A stretch of DNA of 64,000 bases from Streptococcus castoreus DSM 17536 (GTDB lineage: Bacteria > Bacillota > Bacilli > Lactobacillales > Streptococcaceae). Every line of letters begins with the position of its first letter. Within the stretch, counting starts at the first letter, position 1. A program made the position numbers and the translations under genes. The stretch spans positions 1-64,000 of the forward strand of contig NZ_AUKZ01000004.1 of the NCBI RefSeq assembly GCF_000425025.1. Direction: 5' to 3'. This document shows positions 1 to 10,973 of the stretch, piece by piece. Below the pieces are notes generated by a model. That model saw nothing but the letters and a program-made list of their open reading frames with translations, did no database searches and had not been told where the DNA came from.

Positions 1-1
1 A

Positions 2-244
2 TCTAAGACAGTAACTATTCCTGAGAATATAGAATTCACCTTCATTCCACCCTATACACCTGAAATGAACCCTATTGAACAAGTATGGTCAGAGATTCGC
101 AAACGTGGTTTCAAGAATAAGGTATTTAGAACTCTAAGTGCGGTAATGGATAAACTTCAGGAAGTTATTCAAAACTTATCTTCTGCTCAACTCAAATCAA
201 TTGTACATAGAGATTGGACATCAGCTATTTTTGATTTTAATTGA
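2..244 (+). mobile_element. C-terminal end of an IS630-type transposase, cut by the window edge
   Basis: An open frame runs from the first bases to a TGA at 242-244 and gives about 80 residues. It contains PPYTPEMNPIEQVW, the block around the last acidic residue of the DDE catalytic triad in IS630-family transposases, followed by a basic stretch and the usual short helical tail. The start lies outside the window, so I cannot say whether the element is intact. It is followed by about 120 bp without genes before the rplL terminator. Family assignment rests on the motif and is fairly safe; the exact IS is not identified. Confidence 0.8.
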
Positions 245-363
245 GTATTAATTACATGGAAGACAATGCCATTGTAACTAGTCAATAAGTCTATACCAAA
301 ATCAGAAGACCCTATAAAATTTATAATCTCCCAAATCCTCATTAGAACGCAAAGTCACTAATT

Positions 364-400
364 AAAAAAATCCTGCCAATGATTTTTTGGCAGGATTTTT
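364..400 (-). terminator. Terminator of the rplJ-rplL operon (bidirectional shape)
   Basis: An inverted repeat pairs AATCCTGCCAA with TTGGCAGGATT around a short T-rich loop. Read on the minus strand it ends in a run of seven T, about 100 bases after the rplL stop codon. The other strand also ends in T residues, so it may also stop transcription coming from the transposase side. Confidence 0.88.
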
Positions 401-497
401 GGCAGGAAACCAAATCAAATTATCAGTTTCTTTAAATCGCTATAAGCTCTAAAAGACTGGTAAATCGGGCTTCCGCTCTCAAATTGCTATGTGACTC

Positions 498-863
498 TTA
501 TTTAAGAGTGATTGTTGCTCCAGCTTCTTCAAGTTTAGCTTTAAGTTCTTCTGCTTCTGCTGCAGAAACACCTTCTTTGATGTTAGCAGGTGCACCGTCA
601 ACAAGACCTTTAGCTTCTTTAAGACCAAGACCTGTGATTTCACGAACAGCTTTGATAACACCAACTTTTTTGTCACCAGCAGATGTCAATTCAACGTCGA
701 ATGAATCTTTAGCTGCTTCTTCAGCACCACCAACAGCAGCTACAGCTACAGGAGCAGCTGCAGTTACACCAAATTCTTCTTCGATAGCTTTTACAAGATC
801 GTTAAGCTCAAGGATTGAAGCTTCTTTAATTTCAGCAATAATGTTTTCAATGTTTAATGCCAT
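498..863 (-). CDS. rplL: 50S ribosomal protein L7/L12
   Basis: 121-residue protein starting [14 protein letters not shown]. It has the expected layout: an N-terminal dimerisation helix, an Ala/Val/Gly-rich hinge around residues 34-50, and the C-terminal globular domain with [15 protein letters not shown] that contacts elongation factors. It forms the ribosomal stalk together with L10, encoded just upstream. The ATG at 861-863 is chosen over an ATG five codons upstream because a GGAGG element lies 8 bases before it and the N-terminus then matches the family. It is separated from rplJ by about 60 bp and ends before a strong terminator. Confidence 0.97.
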   Translation of the reverse strand: MALNIENIIAEIKEASILELNDLVKAIEEEFGVTAAAPVAVAAVGGAEEAAKDSFDVELTSAGDKKVGVIKAVREITGLGLKEAKGLVDGAPANIKEGVSAAEAEELKAKLEEAGATITLK

Positions 864-924
864 GGTAATTTCCTCCAAATAATTAATTTAAAATGTTAAG
901 TGTAGCCTTAAGCTACTTGACGAC

Positions 925-1425
925 TTAAGCAGCACCTTCTTTGTTTTCTGCAACAGCTTTGATAGCGTATGCAACGTTGCGAACTGGAGCTTGAAGTACA
1001 GAAAGAAGCATAGAAAGCATTCCTTCGCGGTTTGGCAATGTTGCAAGTGCTTGAATTTCTTCTTTTGAAGAAACAGCGCCTTCGATTGCACCACCTTTGA
1101 TTTCAAGTGCGTCAGCAGTTTTAGCAAAGTCATTGATGACTTTAGCCGGTGCGATAACATCTTCGTTAGAAAATGCTACTGCAGATGGTCCTACGAAAAG
1201 ATCTTTCAATCCTTCAAGACCTGCTTTTTCAGCTGCACGAGTCAATATTGAGTTTTTAATAACTTTGAACTCAACGTCACTTTCGCGAAGCGAACGACGA
1301 AGAACAGTATCTTGCTCAACTGTAAGACCACGTGAATCAACAACAACGATAGACGCAGCAGTCTTCATTTTTTCAGCTACGATATCCACTTGCTCAGCTT
1401 TTTTAGCAATAATTGCTTCACTCAT
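925..1425 (-). CDS. rplJ: 50S ribosomal protein L10
   Basis: 166-residue L10, starting [14 protein letters not shown]. It anchors the L7/L12 dimers to the ribosome. Conserved features include [12 protein letters not shown] near residue 30 and the helical C-terminal tail that binds L7/L12. The frame remains open 21 codons upstream, but that part lies in the leader RNA and has no ribosome-binding site; GGAGG sits 8 bases before the chosen ATG. It is first in a two-gene operon with rplL and is preceded by an L10-type autoregulatory leader. Confidence 0.97.
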   Translation of the reverse strand: MSEAIIAKKAEQVDIVAEKMKTAASIVVVDSRGLTVEQDTVLRRSLRESDVEFKVIKNSILTRAAEKAGLEGLKDLFVGPSAVAFSNEDVIAPAKVINDFAKTADALEIKGGAIEGAVSSKEEIQALATLPNREGMLSMLLSVLQAPVRNVAYAIKAVAENKEGAA

Positions 1426-1439
1426 TAGTTTTACCTCCG

Positions 1440-1592
1440 TTTTTATTTTTGGGATAGGCACAAAAAAATCGTACCTAAACCTAGACACGAAAGTACAAAT
1501 ACGTTATTTTCTTTAATCACGCTTTGTGCCTCGGCAGGAATATTACGAGCACGCTCCCCTGCTGTCTTAGGTCAGTTTTCTACAAAAACCTT
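1440..1592 (-). ncRNA. L10-type ribosomal protein leader
   Basis: The transcribed region between the promoter at 1598-1626 and rplJ is about 150 bases long and has several pairing segments. It includes ACCTAAGACAGCAGG early on and a partner region near TAGGTTTAGGTAC further along, the arrangement of the L10 leader family. In that family L10 (with L12) binds the leader and represses rplJL. The assignment is by position and recognisable sequence; a covariance-model search was not possible here. Confidence 0.82.
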
Positions 1593-1597
1593 ACATA

Positions 1598-1626
1598 AGT
1601 ATAACCTTTTAAATTCTTCCTGTCAA
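1598..1626 (-). promoter_or_regulatory. Promoter of rplJ-rplL
   Basis: TTGACA at 1621-1626 and TATACT at 1598-1603 on the minus strand, with a spacer of exactly 17 bases. This is a near-perfect sigma-A promoter, as expected for a ribosomal operon. Confidence 0.9.
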
Positions 1627-1820
1627 GAAGAATCCACTAAGTTGTAAAATTTTTAAGAAATGTTAATTTCCAAAGTAAATTGTTTTGAAGGCGAAGTAGG
1701 TCTTGGTATTCTAGGTGAACTCTAGTCTGTCATTTTTCTAAACTCGTAAACTGTAGCCCCAAAGGCAAGATTTTACACTAATCCCCATCAACTAGAACTT
1801 AGTCTGAAATGCAACAAAAT
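1627..1820. other. Gene-free stretch between rplJ and the dlt operon
   Basis: About 190 bp lying between the back of the rplJ promoter and the dlt terminator. I find no open frame with a ribosome-binding site, no strong hairpin and no recognisable repeat. It may be worn-down DNA. Confidence 0.5.
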
Positions 1821-1896
1821 AAAAAGACTGACAATTACGAACCCTTAACTAGCCAAGCAAACCCAGTTAGTTGTGGCAATTCGTTATCCTCAGTCT
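1821..1896 (-). terminator. Long hairpin terminator of the dlt operon
   Basis: On the minus strand AGACTGAGGATAACGAA pairs imperfectly with TTCGTAATTGTCAGTCT across a loop that itself contains a small hairpin (AACTAACT with AGTTAAG). The 3' arm runs directly into TTTTTATTTT. It begins about a dozen bases after the dltD stop codon. Confidence 0.75.
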
Positions 1897-1907
1897 GATA
1901 ATCACAA

Positions 1908-3167
1908 TCACTCATCTTGCGACACTGATTGTTTATTAGCCCATTCCTTGCTGTAGAAATAAGGATTAAGCTGATATTTTGGAGACGGATGGTTCATCTC
2001 CAAGAAAGGTTGAACCGCCTTATCAAAAGCTAACCAACCATTCCAACCAATATGAATGGTATCTTGCATAAAGTAAGGTTTCCCGCCATCTTTTGAAAAA
2101 TCAGCAATTTGGTGAAATCCTTGCGTCTTTAGCTGATATTTTATTTTTCGGACAGCCTCTTGATATTTTTCTTGATTAAGACCTGTATAATCTGCCCATG
2201 CCTTATTAACAGGTGTGATGACAAAAAGAACATCTGTCTTTTGTTTAGCAAATTCTGACAAAACTAATTGAAAATCATTGTATTCTGGTGATGTCACATA
2301 ACTATATTTGGCTTGGAAATTTTTATAAAACCGGTGTCTAGGTGCGATACGCTGACTATAGAAGGAATTTTTAATGCCAAAGCGATTATTTGTAGTCGCA
2401 AGTTGTCCTCTCCTAGTTGCTAGTTCAGCTAAACGCGTATACGAAAATGTCTTTGGAAGTCCCTTAACACGAGGAAGAATCTTAGTTTCATAATTCTTAG
2501 ATTTACTAAAAAAACTAAAGAGGGACTCCTCTCTTAAAGCAATTTGATGTTGCCATTTTAAAAGAATAACCTCCCAAGCACTAAGCGCACGTCCTTTGCT
2601 GATTTTCTTGAGTAGGTCTGACTTGGAAACACTAGGATTAATCTTAAGCAAGCGCTTAGCAGCCACCTGTGATTCTTTATCAGTCTTTGCCTTTAACAGA
2701 AACTCAATCACTTGAGTATTTGACAAATACATTTGAACCGCACCAGGGTTAGTGCCTTTTGGTGTAAACCATTGAGGAGATATCACAAATACAGCTTTTT
2801 TCCCTTGCATTTCCTCTGAAATCTGCTGCATCCCATAATATTGTGATAAAGAAGCAGAGCCTCTTTTGCCGATTAAAAATGGTCTATAGCTACGCTGATA
2901 GCGCTCTGCAAGCACAGATGGATGCATTCCGTCCATTCGACTCCATTCACTGGAACCAAAAAAGGGAACAAAGCGACATTGACTGTCCGATAAGGCTTGT
3001 CTTTTAATAAGGCCATTTTTAAAAGAACTGTCTGTAATCGCTACAGCATTTGCTTTTTCCTGCACCACGGAATGCTTAAGCCTAGTTGGAAAACTAAAAA
3101 TAGTGAAACAAACTAGAACAAAGGCAACGAAAAGGGGACCTAGGATTAACCAAAGTCTCTTAAGCAT
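1908..3167 (-). CDS. dltD: DltD, D-alanyl transfer protein for lipoteichoic acid
   Basis: 419-residue DltD. It has one N-terminal membrane segment (about residues 5-27) followed by a large extracytoplasmic SGNH/GDSL-like domain. The block [10 protein letters not shown] near residue 70 carries the nucleophile serine, and [10 protein letters not shown] near residue 370 carries the Asp/His pair of the family. DltD hands D-alanine from the membrane machinery to teichoic acid. It is the last gene of dltXABCD; its start overlaps the end of dltC by 8 bases, so translation is probably coupled. Confidence 0.96.
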   Translation of the reverse strand: MLKRLWLILGPLFVAFVLVCFTIFSFPTRLKHSVVQEKANAVAITDSSFKNGLIKRQALSDSQCRFVPFFGSSEWSRMDGMHPSVLAERYQRSYRPFLIGKRGSASLSQYYGMQQISEEMQGKKAVFVISPQWFTPKGTNPGAVQMYLSNTQVIEFLLKAKTDKESQVAAKRLLKINPSVSKSDLLKKISKGRALSAWEVILLKWQHQIALREESLFSFFSKSKNYETKILPRVKGLPKTFSYTRLAELATRRGQLATTNNRFGIKNSFYSQRIAPRHRFYKNFQAKYSYVTSPEYNDFQLVLSEFAKQKTDVLFVITPVNKAWADYTGLNQEKYQEAVRKIKYQLKTQGFHQIADFSKDGGKPYFMQDTIHIGWNGWLAFDKAVQPFLEMNHPSPKYQLNPYFYSKEWANKQSVSQDE

Positions 3168-3399
3168 TTTGTAATTCCTCTACACCTTGGATGATTTTAT
3201 TAGCGGTATTCCAATCTTCACGACCAAACTCTGAAATTGGTACTTTAATATTGAAAGCCGACTCTAATTCAACAATCAACTCCACCGTCCCAAGACTATC
3301 TAAAACACCTGCATCAAACAAGTCCTCATCCATCATCTCTGAAACATCTTCCATAAATAAACGATCAAACAACTCAATTACTGTTTCTTCAATAGACAT
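3160..3399 (-). CDS. dltC: DltC, D-alanyl carrier protein
   Basis: 79-residue acidic carrier protein. The 4'-phosphopantetheine attachment motif DSLG is at residues 34-37 with Ser35 as the modified residue, and the size is normal for the family. DltA charges it with D-alanine, and DltB and DltD pass the alanine outward. It lies 16 bases after dltB and overlaps dltD by 8 bases. The ATG is preceded by an AAGGGAG element. Confidence 0.97.
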   Translation of the reverse strand: MSIEETVIELFDRLFMEDVSEMMDEDLFDAGVLDSLGTVELIVELESAFNIKVPISEFGREDWNTANKIIQGVEELQNA

Positions 3400-3415
3400 T
3401 TTTATACTCCCTTTA

Positions 3416-4672
3416 TTAGCGTAATGGTTTGCTAAACCAAAGATTATTTAAAAATCCCGAGAATAACAAAAGTGAAAACATGACAACATGGAAAGTTATC
3501 ACAATACATAAAACGTGGAAAACCTTACTCTGAAAGTATGGTGCCAAGCCTTTTTTCTTACGGTTACGGTTAATTTCTTTTTTCTTACGAATCCAGGCAT
3601 CATTAATAATGAGCCCTATACCGTGAAATAAACCATAGGCGATATAATACCAAGTCAAACCATGCCAAAATCCCATAACCAGCATATTTACCAAATAGGC
3701 AACCCCTGAAGTAACATTTCTACTTTTAAAGGTTTTATGCTTAACCAGAAAATGTACCAGTCTCATGAAAACGTAATCTCTAAACCAAAAAGACAGACTC
3801 ATGTGCCATCTATTCCAAAATTCTTTCAAGCTGGGTGATAAGAACGGTTTGTTAAAGTTTTCTGGTGTTTTAATTCCTAACAAATATGAAACACCGATAG
3901 CAAACATGGAATAACCCGCAAAATCAAAGAAAAGATTCAGCCCGTAAACATACATCACTAAGATTGTCTCTTTATTGACATAGCCACCAGCCGCCAATGC
4001 TTTATTTTCAATAACAGGCAACAAAATACCGCTCAAGCAATAAGAAATGATATGTTTGTACAAAAAGCCAAGCATGATATACATCACTGCTTTATTAAGC
4101 ATTGTAAGATAGTCATTACAAGTAGGAACTGTTTTGTAATCTTCTTGAAAACGCTTAAAACGATCAATTGGACCACTTGAAAAGGTTGGGAAAAAAATCA
4201 TGAAACGAATGAAGTCTTTCAAACTAACATCCGTTAAAGTCCCATCCCGCATCTCAATAACCATTCCAATACTCTTGAATGTTAAATAGGAAATTCCTAA
4301 AAAACTAAAGAGGGTTTGATTTGACTGTGATGTTAAGGGAACAACTTTGACACAAATTAGTGGAAAAAGAACCATTACAATAGCTAGATAAAAAATACTA
4401 GTACGGTTAGCCTTTTGACGATAAAATTTGTAGGCGAAAACACTAAAAATTTGCCAAACAAGATAGAACAAAAAAGCTAGGAACTGGTGGTAATGTTCTC
4501 CCCCAAACATAAAGAGAATAAAAACTAAACTAACTAATGTTTCATAGACTGAAAAACGCTTTTGTTTAAAAATTCCAATCACTACTGGTAGAAATGCTAG
4601 GATAAGATAAACAAAGTAAATAGGATTACCGTAAGGTTCCATGTAAGGGATATGGCCAAAAATCGTCCTCAT
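3416..4672 (-). CDS. dltB: DltB, MBOAT-family D-alanyl transfer membrane protein
   Basis: 418-residue polytopic membrane protein of the MBOAT acyltransferase family. The signature [10 protein letters not shown] near residues 335-345 holds the conserved catalytic histidine, and [12 protein letters not shown] lies about 40 residues before it. It forms the membrane channel through which D-alanine from DltC reaches the outside. The start overlaps dltA by 4 bases (ATGA type). Confidence 0.96.
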   Translation of the reverse strand: MRTIFGHIPYMEPYGNPIYFVYLILAFLPVVIGIFKQKRFSVYETLVSLVFILFMFGGEHYHQFLAFLFYLVWQIFSVFAYKFYRQKANRTSIFYLAIVMVLFPLICVKVVPLTSQSNQTLFSFLGISYLTFKSIGMVIEMRDGTLTDVSLKDFIRFMIFFPTFSSGPIDRFKRFQEDYKTVPTCNDYLTMLNKAVMYIMLGFLYKHIISYCLSGILLPVIENKALAAGGYVNKETILVMYVYGLNLFFDFAGYSMFAIGVSYLLGIKTPENFNKPFLSPSLKEFWNRWHMSLSFWFRDYVFMRLVHFLVKHKTFKSRNVTSGVAYLVNMLVMGFWHGLTWYYIAYGLFHGIGLIINDAWIRKKKEINRNRKKKGLAPYFQSKVFHVLCIVITFHVVMFSLLLFSGFLNNLWFSKPLR

Positions 4673-6207
4673 CGGTTATTGACCTCATTAATTAAGAATT
4701 TTATGTCAATCTTCCCATTTGGTGTGAGAGGAAGACTATCTCTATAAATAAATTTAGAAGGCATCATATAAGCCATCATATGGTCTTTGACCGATTCTTT
4801 GATAGCCTTAGTCATGTCTAACTCTCTGTCAAATTGTTCTTTAACACCATCTTTTAAAACAATATAGGCTAGGAGATTTTGAACCTTGTATTCTTTATTG
4901 TACCTTGGTACTGCTACAGCTGATGCAATCATTGGTGACTGGTTCAACTGCTGAGAAACATCTTCAAGTTCGATGCGGTAGCCGGCATATTTAATTTGAA
5001 AATCTAAACGACCACCATAAAGTAAGATATTATCTTCAGTTAAAGACCCTAAATCTCCAGTGTGGTAAGCAGGTTGTCCATCAAATGTAAAGAAAGCTTC
5101 CGCCGTTTTTTCAGGATTATTGAGGTAACCTTTTGAAACAGCAGGGCCCGTCACAATAATCTCACCTTGCTGACCTGGTGCCAATGCCTTACCCTCTTCG
5201 TCAATGATATAAGTTGGAGAATCTAACTTAGGATAACCAATTGGCAAACGGGTGTAGGTATCTACCATTTCTTTTGTAATAGAAATGGCAGATAAAGCAA
5301 CAGTAGCTTCTGTCGGTCCATAGGCATTAATAATCTTTACGTCTGGGAAACGTTCAAAAAGTTTTCTTGCCGTAGACACCGTTAACTCTTCGCCATCAAA
5401 ATAAAAATGTGTTAAAGCTGGCATCTTATCCTGACAAAAATCATCACTAAGCATTGCCATATCAGCAAAGGAAGGTGTTGATGTCCAAATACCAACCGGT
5501 AATTGTGTAATAGTTGCAAACAATTGTTTAAAATCCGAAACCATTTCTTTAGGAAGTGCAAAAAGTGTTCCTCCTAGAGCTAAAGTTGGTGCCCAGTACA
5601 TGACCGAAAGATCAAATGAATAAGGGGGCTGTGCCAACATTTGGGGTTGCTTAGGAATGGCAAATTCAGTATCCTCAATCATCCAGTTGGTAAAACTGAG
5701 AAGGTTATCATGTGAAATTTGGACCCCTTTTGGTTGACCAGTTGTCCCAGAAGTGAAGATAATATAATAATTATCGTCACCTTTTACAGGATTTGTCATG
5801 ATATAAGGGGTCACACTTGCTTTTGCTTCTTCGATTTCGACTAGAGAAACAACTCTTATCATTTCCACTGAGACAGATAACTCTTCGATAGCAATCACCA
5901 AACTTGGCTTAGCAATGTCAATAATCGACAAAATACGCTCAGTTGCTGAATGCACATCTACCGGAATATACGCATGACCTGATTTGGTCAAAGCAACAAA
6001 TGTCGCCAACATATCGTAAGTCTGAGCACCAAAAACCAAAACCGGAGATTTCTCTGGCAATCCTAGACCATCTATGAATGAAGCAATGCTATCAGAATCT
6101 TTTTTTAACTGTCCATAAGTGTAACGTTGTCCTAAACAATCATACACTGGAAAATCCGCTTGTGTCCGAGCAAAATACTCAACTCGTTCAATCATATCCG
6201 TAATCAT
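4669..6207 (-). CDS. dltA: DltA, D-alanine--[D-alanyl carrier protein] ligase
   Basis: 512-residue adenylate-forming enzyme that activates D-alanine with ATP and loads it onto DltC. The ATP-binding signature [11 protein letters not shown] is near residue 150; [10 protein letters not shown] near 295 and YHTGDLG near 375 are the other core motifs, and the C-terminal PNGKID motif carries the lysine used in adenylation. Length is normal. It lies 11 bases downstream of dltX. Confidence 0.97.
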   Translation of the reverse strand: MITDMIERVEYFARTQADFPVYDCLGQRYTYGQLKKDSDSIASFIDGLGLPEKSPVLVFGAQTYDMLATFVALTKSGHAYIPVDVHSATERILSIIDIAKPSLVIAIEELSVSVEMIRVVSLVEIEEAKASVTPYIMTNPVKGDDNYYIIFTSGTTGQPKGVQISHDNLLSFTNWMIEDTEFAIPKQPQMLAQPPYSFDLSVMYWAPTLALGGTLFALPKEMVSDFKQLFATITQLPVGIWTSTPSFADMAMLSDDFCQDKMPALTHFYFDGEELTVSTARKLFERFPDVKIINAYGPTEATVALSAISITKEMVDTYTRLPIGYPKLDSPTYIIDEEGKALAPGQQGEIIVTGPAVSKGYLNNPEKTAEAFFTFDGQPAYHTGDLGSLTEDNILLYGGRLDFQIKYAGYRIELEDVSQQLNQSPMIASAVAVPRYNKEYKVQNLLAYIVLKDGVKEQFDRELDMTKAIKESVKDHMMAYMMPSKFIYRDSLPLTPNGKIDIKFLINEVNNR

Positions 6208-6218
6208 CAGTTGATCTC

Positions 6219-6362
6219 CTAAAATTCGTTGTAAATAAAGTTACTTTGACCATGTCCTAGGTAACCAAAGAAATAGACCAGTAACATTAAAATCAGATAG
6301 AATAAAGCTACTTTGCCTATAAATACAGCAACTACCCTCATTCTCGATTTATTCTTTATCAT
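6219..6362 (-). CDS. dltX: DltX, small teichoic acid D-Ala incorporation protein
   Basis: 47-residue protein, easily missed because of its size. It has a basic N-terminus (MIKNKSRMR), one membrane segment (about residues 10-34) and the C-terminal sequence FIYNEF, which is the hallmark of DltX. In the family the C-terminus is proposed to accept D-alanine outside the membrane and pass it to teichoic acid. The start ATG at 6360-6362 has an AAGGT element 7-8 bases upstream. It is the first gene of the dlt operon, directly after the promoter. Confidence 0.93.
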   Translation of the reverse strand: MIKNKSRMRVVAVFIGKVALFYLILMLLVYFFGYLGHGQSNFIYNEF

Positions 6363-6401
6363 ACTTTACCTTCTTGTACTAGTGAAATAATATCCTAATA
6401 A

Positions 6402-6430
6402 ATTTTACTTGAAAAAGCTTGACTTGACAA
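6402..6430 (-). promoter_or_regulatory. Probable promoter of dltXABCD
   Basis: TTGTCA at 6425-6430 and TAAAAT at 6402-6407 (minus strand) with a 17-base spacer, giving a leader of about 35 bases before dltX. Upstream sequence is very AT-rich, which could raise promoter strength. Confidence 0.72.
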
Positions 6431-6500
6431 GTTAAAAGTCAAACTATTAAAAAGAAAATTTATTTAATTTAAAAACCTTTAAATTCTTCATTTATTAATC

Positions 6501-6516
6501 TTATAAGAACTTATAA
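6501..6516. repeat. Perfect short palindrome between uvrB and the dlt promoter
   Basis: TTATAAG and CTTATAA form a perfect 7-base inverted repeat around AA. It lies about 70 bases upstream of the dlt -35 element and about 100 bases after the uvrB stop. It could be a protein-binding site, but AT-rich palindromes of this size also arise by chance. Confidence 0.4.
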
Positions 6517-6612
6517 AAGCTCTATTAACATCCTCAAATTAAGCTTTTCAAAGCCTCGTTACTCTATTAGAAAAATGAATTTTTTTGATCGTATTTCTAA
6601 TTTATAGTGGTA

Positions 6613-8604
6613 TTAATTCATTAATTTCAGTTCTAAAATTATGTCACGGATTTGGGCAGCCAGTTCAAAGTCAAGCAATTCAGCTGCCTCTTGCATTTGT
6701 TTTTGTAATTTTTTAATCGCTTCTTTTCGTTCAGACTTAGACATGGTTTCATAGTCAATCTCTGCTTCTGTCGTATTAGTACCGGCTGCCTTGCTGATAC
6801 TAATTAAATCACGAATTTCTTTTTTTATAGTTTGTGGAATAATCCCATGTTCTTCATTGTAAGCCATTTGAATGTCACGACGACGTGCTGTTTCATCAAT
6901 AGCTCGCTGCATGGAATCCGTCACCTTATCAGCATACATAATAACATGCCCGTCTGCATTTCGCGCTGCACGACCAATCGTCTGAATTAAGCCACGTTCA
7001 TTACGGAGGAATCCTTCCTTGTCAGCATCTAAGATAGCTACCAGACTAACCTCTGGAACATCAATCCCTTCACGTAAAAGATTAATTCCTATGAGGACAT
7101 CAAAGACCCCCAATCGTAAGTCTCGGATAATTTCAGTTCGCTCCAATGTCTTAATATCACTATGCATGTACTTGACTTTGACCCCCATCTCTTTCAAATA
7201 GTCTGTCAAGTCTTCTGCCATCTTCTTGGTTAATGTTGTAATAAAAGTTCGTTCTCCACGCGCAACACGTTGATTAATTTCCCCTAGCAAATCATCCATT
7301 TGCCCCATACTTGGACGAACTTCAACTTCTGGATCAAGTAAGCCTGTGGGACGAATGATTTGTTCAATAATTGTGTTTGTTTGTTCCATTTCATAATCCC
7401 CCGGTGTTGCAGAAACATAAACAATCTGATGCACGTGACTTTCAAATTCTTCACGTCTTAAGGGACGATTATCAAGGGCAGATGGCAAACGAAAACCATA
7501 GTCAACCAGCATTTGTTTTCTAGCTTGGTCCCCATTATACATCCCTTTGATTTGTCCCATAGTCATATGACTTTCGTCAATCATAATCAGAAAGTCCTCC
7601 GGAAAGAAATCTAACAGGGTGTATGGTGGTTCTCCGACTGAGCGACCATCTATGTGACGTGAGTAATTCTCAACCCCATTCGTATAGCCCATCTCACGAA
7701 GCATCTCAATATCATAATCCGTTCTCTGGCGTAATCGCTGTGCCTCAAGTAGTTTCCCTTCTGATTCAAGCACTTGTAATTGTTCTTCTAGCTCTGTTTG
7801 AATCTTAGCAATGGATTGTTCCATGTGTTCATCATTGGTCATAAAGTGAGTAGCCGGAAAAAGAACCAAGTGGTCAACTTCTCCTATTGTTTTACCTGTC
7901 AAACTTTCAATTTCACGGATACGGTCAATCTCATCTCCGAAGAATTCTATTCGAAAGGCGTGGTCATCTCTTGATGCAGGAAATACTTCAACGACATCGC
8001 CACGAACACGAAAGCGTCCCCGCTGAAAATCAATGTCGTTACGTTCAAATTGACTATCTACTAATTGATTAAGCAGCTGGTCACGCGATATTTCTTGCCC
8101 AGGACGTAAACTGATAGCTGAATTAGCATATTCTTTAGGCGACCCCAATCCATAAATACAAGAAACAGATGCCACCACAATAACATCATTACGTTCAAGT
8201 AAAGCTGAAGTGGCTGAATGGCGCAATTTATCAATTTCATCATTAACAGAACTGTCTTTTTCAATGTAAGTATCACTTGATGGCACATAAGCTTCGGGCT
8301 GGTAGTAATCGTAGTAAGAAACAAAATATTCTACGGCATTATCCGGAAAAAACTCTTTAAATTCTCCGTATAACTGACCAGCCAGTGTTTTATTATGGGC
8401 AATGACCAGAGTCGGCTTGTTTACCTTGCTAATGACTTGACTCATGGTGTATGTTTTTCCGGTACCTGTTGCTCCTAAAAGAATCTGTGCTTTCTCGCCA
8501 CCTTCAATATTATCAACTAAAGTTTCAATTGCCTGCGGCTGATCTCCAGAAGGGGAATAGTTTGAAACCAATTTAAATTGTCTATCCACACGTTTATCAA
8601 TCAT
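6613..8604 (-). CDS. uvrB: Excinuclease ABC subunit B
   Basis: 663-residue UvrB, the damage-verifying helicase-like subunit of nucleotide excision repair. Walker A GATGTGKT is at about residues 44-51, the beta-hairpin motif [12 protein letters not shown] at about 92-103, DESH at about 340, helicase motifs such as QTIGRAARN near 540, and the C-terminal UVR domain (about 625-660) that binds UvrC. Full length. The ATG has AAAGGA 6 bases upstream. It stands alone between the dlt operon and the divergent transporter. Confidence 0.97.
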   Translation of the reverse strand: MIDKRVDRQFKLVSNYSPSGDQPQAIETLVDNIEGGEKAQILLGATGTGKTYTMSQVISKVNKPTLVIAHNKTLAGQLYGEFKEFFPDNAVEYFVSYYDYYQPEAYVPSSDTYIEKDSSVNDEIDKLRHSATSALLERNDVIVVASVSCIYGLGSPKEYANSAISLRPGQEISRDQLLNQLVDSQFERNDIDFQRGRFRVRGDVVEVFPASRDDHAFRIEFFGDEIDRIREIESLTGKTIGEVDHLVLFPATHFMTNDEHMEQSIAKIQTELEEQLQVLESEGKLLEAQRLRQRTDYDIEMLREMGYTNGVENYSRHIDGRSVGEPPYTLLDFFPEDFLIMIDESHMTMGQIKGMYNGDQARKQMLVDYGFRLPSALDNRPLRREEFESHVHQIVYVSATPGDYEMEQTNTIIEQIIRPTGLLDPEVEVRPSMGQMDDLLGEINQRVARGERTFITTLTKKMAEDLTDYLKEMGVKVKYMHSDIKTLERTEIIRDLRLGVFDVLIGINLLREGIDVPEVSLVAILDADKEGFLRNERGLIQTIGRAARNADGHVIMYADKVTDSMQRAIDETARRRDIQMAYNEEHGIIPQTIKKEIRDLISISKAAGTNTTEAEIDYETMSKSERKEAIKKLQKQMQEAAELLDFELAAQIRDIILELKLMN

Positions 8605-8732
8605 GTTCTTGTCCTTTAACTTAATGTCTCCCCTTTATTTTAACATATACAGAAAAGATTATCCTTTATTTAGGTCATTTCAAAACCTCCTCTGTCCATG
8701 TTAGGTTTTATGACACAATAGAAAGGAATTTG

Positions 8733-8761
8733 TTGCCTTATCAAAAAAAGTTTGTTATAAT
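8733..8761 (+). promoter_or_regulatory. Promoter of the GlnP-GlnQ type transporter
   Basis: TTGCCT at 8733-8738 and TATAAT at 8756-8761 with a 17-base spacer. The predicted transcript has a short leader of about 30 bases containing AAGGAGG before the ATG at 8799. Confidence 0.85.
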
Positions 8762-8798
8762 TAGTCATATTTTTTATTTTTATAAGGAGGTTAGTATA

Positions 8799-10973
8799 AT
8801 GTACAAATTAAAAGCATTCTTGCTTGCCATAATAGCCGTTATATTTATGACTAATGGTCAAGCAAGCGCAGAAACAATTCATATTGTTTCTGACACAGCT
8901 TATGCCCCGTTTGAGTTTAAAGATTCAGATCAGGTTTATAAAGGAATTGATGTTGATATTATCAGTGAGGTTGCAAAGCGTAAATCTTGGGATTATAATA
9001 TGACTTTCCCAGGTTTCGATGCCGCTGTTAATGCCATTCAATCTGGTCAAGCAGATGCTCTTATGGCTGGTACAACAATTACTGATGCTCGCAAAAAAGT
9101 ATTTCATTTCTCAGATCCTTACTACGATACCAAAATCGTCATTGCGACACGTAAAGCTAGCCCCATTAAGAAATATAGTGAACTAAAAGGCAAGATTATT
9201 GGTGTTAAAAATGGCACAGCGGCCCAATCTTTTTTGGATAAATTTCAAAAAAAGTATGGTTATACGGTTAAAACATTTGACACTGGCGACTTAATGTATA
9301 ATAGCTTATCCGCTGGTTCTATTGCTGCAGTCATGGATGATGAACCTGTGATCCAATATGCCATTAACCAAAAACAAGACCTCGCTATCAATATGAAAGG
9401 CGAGTCCATTGGCAGTTTTGGCTTTGCTGTAAAAAAAGGTAGCGGCTATGACAACTTGATTAAGGATTTCAATGCTGCCCTTGCAGAAATGAAAGCTGAT
9501 GGCACTTACCAAGCTATCATGGCAAAATGGCTCGGTACAGATGATAAAGCTACCACAAGCCAAGCAACAGGAAACGCTTCTGCCAAAGCTACACCTGTGA
9601 AAGCTATCTACAAGATCGTCTCTGACTCTGCTTTTGCTCCATTTGAATTTCAAAATGATAACGGCAAGTATGTCGGAATTGATATAGAATTGATTAAAGC
9701 AATCGCCAAGCAACAAGGTTTCAAAATTGAAATCACCAACCCCGGCTTTGATGCTGCATTAAATGCAGTACAATCTAGCCAAGCAGATGCCGTTATTGCT
9801 GGAGCAACCATCACTGACGCTCGCAAAGCTATCTTTGATTTTTCAGATCCTTACTACACATCAAATATTATTCTAGCGGTTAAATCTGGAAAAGGCATTA
9901 AGACCTATGATGCTTTGAAGGACAAAACTGTTGGTGCTAAAAATGGAACCTCTTCTTATTCTTGGTTGAAAGAGAATGCCACAAAATATGGCTACAATGT
10001 TAAGGCATTTGACGATGGATCAACCATGTACGATAGCCTAAATTCAGGTTCTGTTGATGCTATTATGGATGATGAAGCTGTTTTAAAATATGCGATTTCT
10101 CAAGGACGTCGCTTTGAAACCCCCATTGATGGTATTTCAACCGGTGACATTGGCTTTGCTGTAAAAAAGGGCACAAATCCAGAGTTAATTGAGATGTTCA
10201 ACAATGGTTTAGCGGCTCTGAAAAAATCCGGAAAATATGATGACATTATCGATAAATACCTAAATTCTAAAAAGGTTGCCAAATCTTCTAAAAAAGGTGT
10301 TGACGAATCAACTATTTCAGGGCTTTTATCTAATAACTACAAACAATTATGGGCTGGTCTAGGAACAACCCTCAGTTTGACCTTGGTCTCATTTGCAATT
10401 GCTTTAATTATTGGGATTATCTTTGGAATGATGGCTGTATCACCCACTAAATCTTTCCGACTTATTTCATCGATTTTTGTTGATGTGGTTCGTGGCATTC
10501 CATTAATGATTGTAGCCGCTTTTATTTTCTGGGGTGTACCAAACCTTATTGAAAGTATGACAGGTCATCAATCACCAATCAACGATTTCTTAGCAGCTAC
10601 AATTGCCTTATCGCTTAATGGTGGTGCTTATATTGCTGAGATTGTGCGTGGGGGTATTGAAGCTGTTCCAGTAGGTCAAATGGAAGCTAGTCGCAGTCTT
10701 GGTTTGTCTTACGGAACGACTATGAGAAAAGTGATTCTTCCACAGGCTGTCAAACTCATGCTACCAAATTTCATCAATCAATTTGTTATTTCTTTAAAAG
10801 ACACAACTATCGTTTCAGCAATTGGTTTAGTGGAACTCTTCCAAACAGGTAAAATTATCATTGCAAGAAACTATCAATCTTTCCGTATGTATGCTATCTT
10901 AGCAGTTATTTACCTTATCATGATTACGCTCTTAACAAGACTTGCAAAACGTTTAGAAAAGAGGCTTAACTAA
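8799..10973 (+). CDS. glnP: Amino-acid ABC transporter: two substrate-binding domains fused to permease (GlnP type)
   Basis: 724-residue fusion. Residues 1-24 are a signal peptide ending QASA. Two homologous periplasmic-binding-type domains follow, each with the pattern SD-AFAPFEF...GFDAA-NA-QS-QADA...TITDARK...FSDPYY (about residues 26-250 and 270-490). A membrane permease domain begins near 515 and contains the EAA-type loop [19 protein letters not shown]. This matches GlnPQ-type importers for glutamine/glutamate and related amino acids. The start is the ATG after AAGGAGG; an upstream in-frame ATG would add a stretch without a ribosome site. It overlaps the ATPase gene by one base (TAATG). 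Exact substrate is inferred. Confidence 0.92.
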   Translation: MYKLKAFLLAIIAVIFMTNGQASAETIHIVSDTAYAPFEFKDSDQVYKGIDVDIISEVAKRKSWDYNMTFPGFDAAVNAIQSGQADALMAGTTITDARKKVFHFSDPYYDTKIVIATRKASPIKKYSELKGKIIGVKNGTAAQSFLDKFQKKYGYTVKTFDTGDLMYNSLSAGSIAAVMDDEPVIQYAINQKQDLAINMKGESIGSFGFAVKKGSGYDNLIKDFNAALAEMKADGTYQAIMAKWLGTDDKATTSQATGNASAKATPVKAIYKIVSDSAFAPFEFQNDNGKYVGIDIELIKAIAKQQGFKIEITNPGFDAALNAVQSSQADAVIAGATITDARKAIFDFSDPYYTSNIILAVKSGKGIKTYDALKDKTVGAKNGTSSYSWLKENATKYGYNVKAFDDGSTMYDSLNSGSVDAIMDDEAVLKYAISQGRRFETPIDGISTGDIGFAVKKGTNPELIEMFNNGLAALKKSGKYDDIIDKYLNSKKVAKSSKKGVDESTISGLLSNNYKQLWAGLGTTLSLTLVSFAIALIIGIIFGMMAVSPTKSFRLISSIFVDVVRGIPLMIVAAFIFWGVPNLIESMTGHQSPINDFLAATIALSLNGGAYIAEIVRGGIEAVPVGQMEASRSLGLSYGTTMRKVILPQAVKLMLPNFINQFVISLKDTTIVSAIGLVELFQTGKIIIARNYQSFRMYAILAVIYLIMITLLTRLAKRLEKRLN

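Noticed and set aside
484-882. A 132-codon plus-strand frame opposite rplL
   Set aside because: It lies antisense to a highly conserved ribosomal gene, has no ribosome site, and its Ala/Ser-rich translation is what the reverse of an Ala/Glu-rich gene gives.
6440-6490. CiaR-type direct repeat (TTTAAG-N5-TTTAAG) before dltX
   Set aside because: Only TTTAAA-like AT-rich sequence is present; the repeats do not match the required spacing and bases.
9601-10260. Assembly duplication inside the transporter gene
   Set aside because: The two receptor halves are only moderately alike at DNA level, so this is an ancient domain duplication, not a repeat error.
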